Assembly: GCA_943327025.2 (NCBI GenBank)
Contig: CALPVO020000191.1
Location: forward strand, 1-5,434
From: Janthinobacterium lividum
Lineage (GTDB): Bacteria > Pseudomonadota > Gammaproteobacteria > Steroidobacterales > Steroidobacteraceae
Direction of reading: 5' to 3'
DNA length: 5,434 nt
Part shown: piece by piece, positions 1 through 5,434 of the stretch
Layout of the letters: every line of letters begins with the position of its first letter
Numbering within the stretch: position 1 is the first letter of the stretch
Position numbers and translations under genes: made by a program
The notes under the pieces: generated by a model
Database searches by the model: none
What the model saw: only the letters and a program-made list of their open reading frames with translations
What the model was told of the DNA's origin: nothing

Positions 1-1581
1 CTGACTGAAACCGGCCTCATCAGCGACTGGTTGGCGCACCACGCCCGCCTGCGTCCCGCGCATACGGCGGTCATCGACCTGGCCACCGGCCGGCGCTTCA
101 GTTACGGGCAATGGTTTCCGCGGGTAGCGCGGCTGGCGGGCGCGCTGTGCGAACGCGGCGTGCAGCAGGGCGACCGCGTCATGGTGCTGGCGCGCAACTC
201 CACCGATGTTTACGAAACGCTGTTCGCCTGCTGGCGAATTGGCGCTGTGTTCATGCCCGTGAACTGGCGGCTGGCGCCGAGCGAAATCGCGGACATCGTC
301 GCCGACGCGACGCCGGCGCTGTTGCTGGTGGACGAAGAGTTCGTGCCGCTGTTGCCCGTTGATGCCACGCACAACGCGCACTCCGGGCACCCCGCGCACC
401 CCACGCCCTCCGCGTCCTCCGCGAATGCGCGCGCACCCACCCGCCTGCTGCGCCGGCCCGGCGATGCCACCAGCGACTACGAACAAGCCATTGCCAGTGC
501 TATGCCTGTCCTGGAATTCGCGGCGGTCGGCCTCGACACGGTGAACACGCTGCTCTACACCTCGGGCACCACGGGGCAGCCGAAGGGTGTCATTGGCAAC
601 TGGCGCATGACTACCGTGATGCTACTGCAGGCCAGCATTAGCGGCGGATTGGGTGCGGATTGCGTCACGCTTACCGCGGCGCCGCAGTTCCACACGGCCG
701 GTTTGAATTCTTTTGCTACGGCGCTCATTCACTTGGGCGGCACGCTGGTGGTGATGGCGGTGTGGGAGCCGGGCGAGGCACTGCGTTTGCTGGCGGACCC
801 TGCGCTCGGCGTAACGCATACGCTGGGGGTGCCCACGCAGTTCTTGCTGATGACGCGACATCCCACGTTCGGCACCCTGCAGTTCCCTACCCTGCGCATG
901 GCAGCGGTGGGTGGCGCGCCGCCGACGCCCACGCTCATGGATACCTGTGCCGCCCACGGCCTACCGCTAACACCCGGCTACGGCATGACCGAATGCTTTG
1001 GCGTGACCCAGATCAGCGCTGCCGTGGGGCGCCGCAAGCCCGGTGCCGTGGGTTGGCCGGCGCTCTACACCGAACTGCGCGTGGCCGATGAGAACGGGCG
1101 TGTGCTGCCGGCAGGCGAAGTCGGTGAGATTCAAATTCGCAGCGCAGGCGTCACGCCGGGCTATTGGAACCAACCGGAGGCCACGGCCGCGGCATTCATG
1201 GATGGCTGGTACCGCACCGGCGATATGGGTTACTTCGATGACGAAGGGCTCCTGTACGTGGTGGACCGCAAGAAAGATATGTACATCAGCGGTGGCGAGA
1301 ACGTGTATCCCGTGGAAGTGGAAAATGTCATCAGTAGCTTCCCGGAAGTGTTGCAGGTGGCATGCATCGGCGTACCGCATGACACTTGGGGTGAGGTGGG
1401 CGCGGCGTACTTGACGCTGCGCCCGGGCTTCATGGCCGATGCCGCCGGAACGTTCGCCGCGCGTTGCCGCGAGCAACTCGCAGCGTTCAAGGTGCCGAAG
1501 AGTTTCCATGTGGTGGAACAGTTGCCCATGAGCGCGCAGGGCAAGGTGCTGAAGACCGAACTGAGGAAGCAACATGGTTGA
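1..1581 (+). CDS. Acyl-CoA synthetase (AMP-forming, ANL superfamily), 5'-partial
   Basis: The enzyme should adenylate a carboxylic acid with ATP and transfer the acyl group to CoA in the cytoplasm. Counting residue 1 as the TTG codon at 31, the ATP-binding P-loop LLYTSGTTGQPKG is at 174-186. PQFHTAGLN is at 218-226, GYGMTE at 316-321, YRTGD at 394-398, and the hinge and C-terminal region DRKKDMYISGGENVYPVEVE at 412-431. SAQGKVLK at 501-508 contains the catalytic lysine K505, so the core is complete and looks active. The frame stays open upstream of the TTG to base 1 (LTETGLISDW), and that stretch looks like a normal N-terminus for this family, so the start is probably just outside the window. 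About 516-526 residues is ordinary family length. Residues 111-137 form an unusual His/Pro/Ala/Ser-rich insertion. The last 8 bases overlap the flavoenzyme gene. The acid substrate is not identifiable; fatty, aromatic and alicyclic or steroid-derived acids are all possible. The family call is very secure. Confidence 0.95.
   Translation: MTETGLISDWLAHHARLRPAHTAVIDLATGRRFSYGQWFPRVARLAGALCERGVQQGDRVMVLARNSTDVYETLFACWRIGAVFMPVNWRLAPSEIADIVADATPALLLVDEEFVPLLPVDATHNAHSGHPAHPTPSASSANARAPTRLLRRPGDATSDYEQAIASAMPVLEFAAVGLDTVNTLLYTSGTTGQPKGVIGNWRMTTVMLLQASISGGLGADCVTLTAAPQFHTAGLNSFATALIHLGGTLVVMAVWEPGEALRLLADPALGVTHTLGVPTQFLLMTRHPTFGTLQFPTLRMAAVGGAPPTPTLMDTCAAHGLPLTPGYGMTECFGVTQISAAVGRRKPGAVGWPALYTELRVADENGRVLPAGEVGEIQIRSAGVTPGYWNQPEATAAAFMDGWYRTGDMGYFDDEGLLYVVDRKKDMYISGGENVYPVEVENVISSFPEVLQVACIGVPHDTWGEVGAAYLTLRPGFMADAAGTFAARCREQLAAFKVPKSFHVVEQLPMSAQGKVLKTELRKQHG
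370..405 (+). repeat. Imperfect 9-base tandem repeat encoding four His-x-x units
   Basis: Four consecutive 9-base units, each starting with cac and GC-rich thereafter, encode HNA-HSG-HPA-HPT inside the acyl-CoA synthetase (residues 114-125 counted from base 31). A further Ser/Ala/Pro-rich stretch follows to about residue 137. The repeat stays in frame. It lies between the N-terminal subdomain strand ending LLLVDEEF and the P-loop, where relatives usually have a variable surface loop. It probably arose by replication slippage and is tolerated as a loop. A metal-binding role for the spaced histidines is only a possibility. Confidence 0.6.
1563..1567 (+). promoter_or_regulatory. Ribosome-binding site for the flavoenzyme gene
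   Basis: GAGGA lies six bases before the ATG at 1574 and is embedded in the last codons of the synthetase gene. It decides the start of the downstream gene. The alternative in-frame ATG at 1643 has no comparable purine-rich site before it. The position implies translational coupling to the synthetase. Confidence 0.7.
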
Positions 1582-2611
1582 AGCAACAGCGGCGGTCGCC
1601 ACAGCGGCAGAGGCATCGAATGCCCTAGGTACAGTCGCTGCCATGGGCGTCACTAGCGCGACCCTGAAGGCACGCATCTCCGCACTCAAGGCGCGCATGG
1701 CGCTCCCGGTGTTTGCAGCGCCCATGTTCTTGGTCTCGGGGCCGGAGCTGGTCATCGCTGCCTGCAAGGCCGGCGTTGTCGGCACGTTCCCTACGCTGAA
1801 CGCACGCCCCATCGAAGAGTTGGAGCGCTGGTTTCAGCAAATCACTGCCGAACTAGGCGCTTTCAAGGCTTTGGGTGGCAACCCGGCGCCGTGGGCCGCG
1901 AACCTTATCGTTCACCGTAGCAATCCGCGGGCTGAAGCGGACTTGGCACTGACCCTGCGCTATCAGCCGGAGATTGTCATCACCGCCCTGAGCACGCCGG
2001 CTTCAGTGATTGAAGCGGTGCATGGCTATGGCGGGCTGGTGTTTGCCGATGTGAACTCCGTGGCTTATGCGCGCAAGGCTGCCGCCGCTGGCGCCGATGG
2101 TCTGGTGCTCATTGCTTCCGGCGCGGGCGGCCATACCGGTGCGTTAACGCCATTTGCCTTCGTGGCCGCTGTGCGCGAGTTCTTTGATGGACCGCTTATC
2201 GTCGGTGGGGGCATCGCTAATGGCCGCGCTGTCCGTGCGGTGGAAGTGTTGGGCGCGGACTTCGCCTATATCGGGACGCGGTTCATCGCTACCGCGGAAA
2301 GCCGCGCAGCGGAAGGCTACAAGCAAATGCTGGTGGAAAGTACCGAAGAAGACTTGCTACTCACGGCGCACTTCACGGGTGTGCCGGCGAACTACTTGCG
2401 GCCCAGCATTGAGGCGGCGGGGCTGAAGCCGGAAGCACTGAGCGTGCGCGCCGAGAAGAAGTTCGACCACCGCGGCAGCGACGAGGCCAAAGCCTGGCGC
2501 GATATCTGGGCGGCAGGCCAAGGTGTGCGGCAAGTGAAGCACTCGCCGCCGGTGGCTGAATTGGTGGCCGAACTGCGCGCCGACTACTTGGCGGCGCGCG
2601 CTACGCCTTAA
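1574..2611 (+). CDS. Nitronate monooxygenase / 2-nitropropane dioxygenase family FMN enzyme
   Basis: This is a 345-residue TIM-barrel flavoprotein. It has the first barrel strand LPVFAAPMF at 44-52 followed by the typical GVVGTFPTLNAR at 68-78. GAGGHTG at 183-189 holds H187, the position of the catalytic histidine in this family. The FMN-phosphate segment LIVGGGIA is at 208-215 and YIGTRF at 232-237. Characterised members oxidise alkyl nitronates using FMN and oxygen, but many relatives act on other substrates, including enoyl thioesters (FabK) and CoA-linked steroid fragments (IpdC-type proteins). The annotated name is therefore a family label and not a proven reaction. The first 23 residues are Ala/Val/Thr-rich, lack basic residues and do not look like a signal peptide. 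M24 (base 1643) is an alternative start nearer the conserved domain, but only the ATG at 1574 has a good ribosome-binding site. The gene overlaps the synthetase by 8 bases, indicating one operon and probably a shared pathway. Confidence 0.9.
   Translation: MVEATAAVATAAEASNALGTVAAMGVTSATLKARISALKARMALPVFAAPMFLVSGPELVIAACKAGVVGTFPTLNARPIEELERWFQQITAELGAFKALGGNPAPWAANLIVHRSNPRAEADLALTLRYQPEIVITALSTPASVIEAVHGYGGLVFADVNSVAYARKAAAAGADGLVLIASGAGGHTGALTPFAFVAAVREFFDGPLIVGGGIANGRAVRAVEVLGADFAYIGTRFIATAESRAAEGYKQMLVESTEEDLLLTAHFTGVPANYLRPSIEAAGLKPEALSVRAEKKFDHRGSDEAKAWRDIWAAGQGVRQVKHSPPVAELVAELRADYLAARATP
1586..1608 (+). repeat. Short direct repeat in the alanine-rich N-terminus
   Basis: The octamer acagcggc occurs at 1586-1593 and again at 1601-1608, a period of 15 bases or five codons. 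It encodes the repeated ATAAV/ATAAE pentads at residues 4-13 of the flavoenzyme. This is a small in-frame duplication in a region upstream of the conserved domain. Confidence 0.5.
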
Positions 2612-2626
2612 GCCGCACCTAGCTTA

Positions 2627-3970
2627 TTAGGCTTCCGCCGCGTTCACTTCCGCCATGCGGGCGCAGAAATGACGGCGGTTGAACGCAAACATCACCAAGC
2701 CGAACAAGCAGGCGCCACCGCCGACGATCGACAGCGAGTAGCGCAGTTTTGCTTCATCCGCAAAGCCATAGTCGGTGAGCAGTGCTACCGCAGTGGGGCC
2801 GATGAAGAAGCCGATGGTGTTCAGCGTGAAGTAGTAAAAGGCGATGATCTGCGCACGCATGTTGGCCGGGGCGATGGAGACGATAGCCGTCGAGCCACCG
2901 GCTGTCGCCGCTGCCGCGGCGATGGCGGTAGGCAGCATCATCCACACGGCTGCGGTGGGCGTGGGCATGAGCGGCATGGTGATGTAGCAAATGCTCAGCA
3001 CCACGTAAGCGCCAATACACAGTCGCAGGTAGCCATCCAGATGGTTGCGTTGCGCGCGGTCGGCCAGCCAGCCGCCAATGAACACACCGAGCAGACCGGA
3101 GAAAATGCTGATTTTGCCGCGCAGTGCCATGAAGCCGCCGAGTTCTGCGGGGCTCAGGCCATAAGTGCGGCGTAGCAGTTCCGGCACCCAAAAGCCGATG
3201 CCGTAGGCCATGATGCCCATCATGGCCAGCGCCAAGTACAGCAGAATGTAGGTACGCCATTCGCGCCGCAGGTAGGCGATGGTGACGTTCACGGGCGTGG
3301 CACGCAGGTCGCTGCCGCGGTCGCGGCGGAACGGTTCGCGAATGGTGAGCACCAGCAGCGCTACCAACAGGCCTGGCAGACCCACCCAGATGAATACCTG
3401 CTGCCATGGCGCCAAAACCCCGAGGAACGGTACCGCGATGGGGCCTTGCTCCTTCAGCACCGGGTACAGCTTGCCGCCGATGATGTTGGCTACGCCGCCG
3501 CCACTGGAGATCCCTGCGCTGTAAAGCCCGATGGCTCGGCCGAGGCGCTCCTTCGGGAAGTAGTCCTTCATGATGGACAGCGCCGAAGGGTTCAGCGCGG
3601 CTTCGCCCGCACCCACGCCCACGCGCGCCATGAACAGGCCGGGGTAAGTGGTGGCCATGCCGCAAGCGGCGGTCATGAGGCTCCATACCGCGATACCGCC
3701 GAAGATAATCCAGCGGCGGTTGCTGCTGTCTGCCAGCCACGCCAGCGCAATGCCGAAGAAGGTATAGAACACCGCGAAGGCGCCGCCCAGCAGGAAACTG
3801 ATTTGCGTATCGGAAATGCCAAGATCGGCCCGGATGTCCGGCACCAGCATGGCGATGATTTCGCGGTCGATGAACGCCAGAATGTAGGCCAGTAACAACA
3901 CCACCACGACATACCAGGCGTAAAGCGGGTGAGGGTAGGGCGCATCAGCGCCGCTGGGTGTGCGATTCAT
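2627..3970 (-). CDS. MFS transporter, Spinster (SPNS)-like
   Basis: This 447-residue inner-membrane protein has about twelve hydrophobic helices in two bundles, roughly at 17-36, 54-76, 88-106, 109-125, 145-168, 184-210, 240-263, 278-302, 316-334, 340-366, 372-398 and 411-430. Helix 1 ends in FIDREIIAMLVPDI (33-46), a signature of Spinster-like MFS proteins. The loop 2-3 motif A is GIALAWLADSSNRR (73-86); D81 and the two arginines are kept, but the usual D-R pair is D-S here. Helix 4 has RVGVGAGEAALNP with R116 and E123, charged positions typical of the group. Helix 8 carries the second-half counterpart GGWLADRAQRN (299-309). The substrate is unknown; characterised Spinster proteins move lysolipids and sphingosine phosphate, and bacterial relatives often sit beside degradation genes for hydrophobic acids. 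The gene ends in tandem TAA TAA stops, 15 bases from the convergent flavoenzyme stop. Its ATG start is supported by an upstream AGGGG. It is transcribed separately from the two-gene operon. Confidence 0.92.
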   Translation of the reverse strand: MNRTPSGADAPYPHPLYAWYVVVVLLLAYILAFIDREIIAMLVPDIRADLGISDTQISFLLGGAFAVFYTFFGIALAWLADSSNRRWIIFGGIAVWSLMTAACGMATTYPGLFMARVGVGAGEAALNPSALSIMKDYFPKERLGRAIGLYSAGISSGGGVANIIGGKLYPVLKEQGPIAVPFLGVLAPWQQVFIWVGLPGLLVALLVLTIREPFRRDRGSDLRATPVNVTIAYLRREWRTYILLYLALAMMGIMAYGIGFWVPELLRRTYGLSPAELGGFMALRGKISIFSGLLGVFIGGWLADRAQRNHLDGYLRLCIGAYVVLSICYITMPLMPTPTAAVWMMLPTAIAAAAATAGGSTAIVSIAPANMRAQIIAFYYFTLNTIGFFIGPTAVALLTDYGFADEAKLRYSLSIVGGGACLFGLVMFAFNRRHFCARMAEVNAAEA

Positions 3971-3979
3971 GGACGGTAT

Positions 3980-3984
3980 CCCCT
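3980..3984 (-). promoter_or_regulatory. Ribosome-binding site for the MFS transporter
   Basis: On the minus strand AGGGG lies nine bases before the ATG at 3970-3968. It supports that start, which also gives a short polar N-terminus directly before helix 1. Confidence 0.55.
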
Positions 3985-4114
3985 GCTATTGCCTGGCCGG
4001 CCTCGACGTGCCGGCTCTCTTTCGTTGTGCCCCGAGTGTGGCAGAAACCCGGACCCTGCTAAAGTTGGGGTTTACCCGGTACCCGCTGGCAGCCGCCGGC
4101 CCCCGTGGACGCCT

Positions 4115-4118
4115 GGAG
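4115..4118 (+). promoter_or_regulatory. Ribosome-binding site for the DUF885 lipoprotein
   Basis: GGAG lies six bases before the ATG at 4125. It supports this start over the in-frame ATG at codon 13, which would remove all the basic residues from the signal peptide. Confidence 0.6.
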
Positions 4119-4124
4119 CTTCCT

Positions 4125-4205
4125 ATGTCGCGTGCCTCCCGTTTGGCCCTTGCCGGGCGCATGGCCTTCGGGCTAGCTGCCGCCGGTTTGCTACTCGTAG
4201 GCTGC
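4125..4205 (+). other. Lipoprotein signal peptide with lipobox
   Basis: Residues 1-27 comprise a basic n-region (R3, R6, R12), a hydrophobic core LAAAGLLL and the lipobox L-V-G-C with the lipidated cysteine at C27. Residue +2 is valine and not aspartate, which under the usual Lol rule favours the outer membrane over retention in the inner membrane. The Pro/Val-rich stretch that follows (to about residue 40) looks like a flexible tether. Confidence 0.8.
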
Positions 4206-5434
4206 GTTCGCAAGCCGGTCCCGCCTGCGGTCCCGGCGGTGTCGTTAGCGAAGGCAACCGAGACGGTCATCGCCGCCTACTACAAGGCCAACCCCACGTT
4301 CGCCGCCAACGCGGGTCTGCATGAATTTGACGGCCAGTTGCCCGACTGGAGCGCGGCGGGTCTGCAGGCTGGAATGGTGGAACTGGAAAAGCAGCGCGCC
4401 ATGCTGGCCGCCTACACGGACGCGCACTTGAGCGCCGCCGAGCGCGTGGACCGCGATCACTTGCTGACGGTCATCGACCGCGACCTGTTCTGGCAAAAGA
4501 TTGCCGAGGCGCCCCAGACCAACCCTTCCTACTATCTGGACACGCTGAGCCCGAGCCTCTACGTGGCGCGCCCCTACGGCACGCCGGAACAGCGCCTGCG
4601 CGCGTTCATCGCCTACACCAAGAGCGTGGTGAGGGCGGCGCCGCAGATTCAGGCGAACCTGCGTACCCCCATGCCGGCCACCTTCGTTAAGGTGGGCGCC
4701 GACGGCTTTGGTGGTTTGGCAGATTTCTACCGCAAGGACGTGCCGCTGGCGTTCAACGGCGTGGGAGACGCTGCGCTGCAGGCTGAACTGCAGGCTGCTA
4801 TTGGCCCGGCCGCCGATGCCATGCAGAAGTTAGCGGACTGGGTGAAAGCGCAAGAGCAAAGCGCCACCGGCCCGCTGCCGCTCGGTACCGAACGCTACAA
4901 CCAAATGCTGCAGATGACGGAGCGTGTGAACCTGCCCGTGGGCGAAGTGGAGCGTGTGGGCAAGGCGGACTTGGAGCGCAACTTGAAGGCGTTGGCTGCG
5001 GCTTGCGCCGAGTTCGCGCCGAACGCCACGATTGCCGAGTGCGCGCGCCGCGTGCGCGACCGCAAGCCTGCCATGGCGAACCCGGTGGAAGCTGCGCGTG
5101 GCCAGCTGAAGATGCTGCGCCAGTTCTTGGTGGACAAGGATGTGGTGACTATTCCCGGCACGGAGCAAGCGCTGGTGAATGAATCGCCGCCGTTCAACCG
5201 CCAGAACTTCGCCTACATCGACCCGCCTGGCCCGTTCGAAAAGAACATGCCTTCGGTGTACTACATCTCCCCACCGGACCCGTCTTGGCCGGCGCAGGTG
5301 CAGCGCGACTATCTGCCGGGCGAATACTTGCTGCTGGCTACCAGTGTTCATGAAGTATGGCCGGGCCATTTCCTGCAGTTCCTGCATGCCAACCGTGCTC
5401 AATCCACCGTGGGCAGGCTCTTCGTGGGCTATGC
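4125..5434 (+). CDS. DUF885 family lipoprotein, putative metallopeptidase, 3'-partial
   Basis: The reading frame runs without a stop from the ATG at 4125 to the window end, giving 436 codons plus two bases. After the lipoprotein signal, residues 44-95 (ending in KQRAML) resemble the DUF885 N-terminal pattern, with YKANPTFAANAGLHEFDGQL followed by helices rich in Ala, Glu and Leu. The mature region ends in TSVHEVWPGHFLQFLHANR at about 406-424. Its H409-E410 and H415 form the HExxxGH motif typical of the family (commonly HEayPGHxxQ), which is grouped with zinc metallopeptidase-like proteins. The reaction is unproven; an exported peptidase or a hydrolase on the periplasmic side is the likely role. 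DUF885 proteins are usually near 580-620 residues, so perhaps 150-180 residues are missing on the right, including the downstream glutamate expected to complete a metal site. Cysteines C294 and C306 could form a disulfide after export. The gene is divergent from the transporter, and a link to the acid-activation operon is not shown. Confidence 0.88.
   Translation, partial: MSRASRLALAGRMAFGLAAAGLLLVGCVRKPVPPAVPAVSLAKATETVIAAYYKANPTFAANAGLHEFDGQLPDWSAAGLQAGMVELEKQRAMLAAYTDAHLSAAERVDRDHLLTVIDRDLFWQKIAEAPQTNPSYYLDTLSPSLYVARPYGTPEQRLRAFIAYTKSVVRAAPQIQANLRTPMPATFVKVGADGFGGLADFYRKDVPLAFNGVGDAALQAELQAAIGPAADAMQKLADWVKAQEQSATGPLPLGTERYNQMLQMTERVNLPVGEVERVGKADLERNLKALAAACAEFAPNATIAECARRVRDRKPAMANPVEAARGQLKMLRQFLVDKDVVTIPGTEQALVNESPPFNRQNFAYIDPPGPFEKNMPSVYYISPPDPSWPAQVQRDYLPGEYLLLATSVHEVWPGHFLQFLHANRAQSTVGRLFVGY

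Larger units (their letters stand above)
3971..4124. other. Divergent intergenic region with short inverted repeats
   Basis: These 154 bases separate the divergent transporter and lipoprotein genes and must hold both promoters. I could not find a convincing sigma-70 -35/-10 pair on either strand; TAAAGT at 4060-4065 is only a weak -10 candidate. Visible symmetry includes the palindrome GGCCGGCC at 3995-4002, a gccgg/ccggc pair at 3996-4000 and 4011-4015, and aaaccc/gggttt at 4045-4050 and 4068-4073. Any of these could be an operator, but in GC-rich DNA short symmetry like this also arises by chance. Confidence 0.4.

Noticed and set aside
31..33. TTG as the true start of the acyl-CoA synthetase
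   Set aside because: The frame is open upstream to base 1, the upstream residues fit the protein family's N-terminus, and no ribosome-binding site precedes the TTG.
967..1812. 281-codon open frame on the minus strand opposite the synthetase and flavoenzyme start
   Set aside because: It spans the junction of two well-supported plus-strand genes and its translation shows no recognisable domain. Long antisense open frames are expected in GC-rich coding DNA.
2610..2634. Possible bidirectional terminator between the convergent genes
   Set aside because: The stems are only 4-5 base pairs, the loops are long or A/T-rich, and no T-tract follows on either strand.
2754..3740. 328-codon minus-strand frame inside the transporter gene
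   Set aside because: It is a shifted frame of the transporter. Its product is Arg/His-rich and has no membrane helices or known motif, whereas the transporter frame fits a complete MFS protein.
3929..4324. 131-codon plus-strand frame crossing the intergenic region
   Set aside because: It starts inside the transporter gene and overlaps the lipoprotein start in another frame. It has no ribosome-binding site that I can see and no known motif.
4830..5402. 190-codon minus-strand frame
   Set aside because: It is antisense to the DUF885 gene, whose frame is open throughout and carries clear motifs. The antisense product is Arg/His-rich and unrecognisable.

Overview
The window is GC-rich, densely coding DNA with four protein genes. 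Two of them run off the window ends. The high GC content, G/C-ending codons, good Shine-Dalgarno sites, an outer-membrane-type lipoprotein and the gene families together suggest a Gram-negative proteobacterium, perhaps a gammaproteobacterium. That placement is an inference from style and not a sequence match.

Layout: (1) Bases 1-1581 (+) encode most of an ANL-superfamily acyl-CoA synthetase whose true start lies at or before base 1. (2) Bases 1574-2611 (+) encode a flavin-dependent enzyme of the nitronate monooxygenase / 2-nitropropane dioxygenase family. Its start codon lies inside the end of the synthetase gene, with an 8-base overlap and a good ribosome-binding site, so the two are almost certainly one translationally coupled operon. 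(3) Bases 2627-3970 (-) encode a twelve-helix MFS transporter resembling the Spinster (SPNS) group. It is convergent with the flavoenzyme gene and only 15 bases from it. (4) A 154-base divergent intergenic region follows. (5) Bases 4125-5434 (+) encode a lipoprotein of the DUF885 family with an HExxxGH motif, cut by the right edge. It carries no stop codon inside the window, so searches for complete ORFs miss it.

How the genes may work together is inference. The synthetase would activate a carboxylic acid as a CoA thioester. The coupled flavoenzyme may then act on that thioester or on a related intermediate. The transporter may move the acid or another amphipathic compound. The lipoprotein is probably a periplasm-facing or outer-membrane metallopeptidase and need not belong to the same pathway. 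The substrate cannot be read from the sequence.

I see no RNA genes, CRISPR array, insertion sequence, attachment site or clear phage gene. The most notable points are the coupling of synthetase to flavoenzyme, the low-complexity repeat stretches in both of those proteins, and the truncated metallopeptidase-like lipoprotein. I do not see convincing evidence for a previously undescribed multi-gene system.
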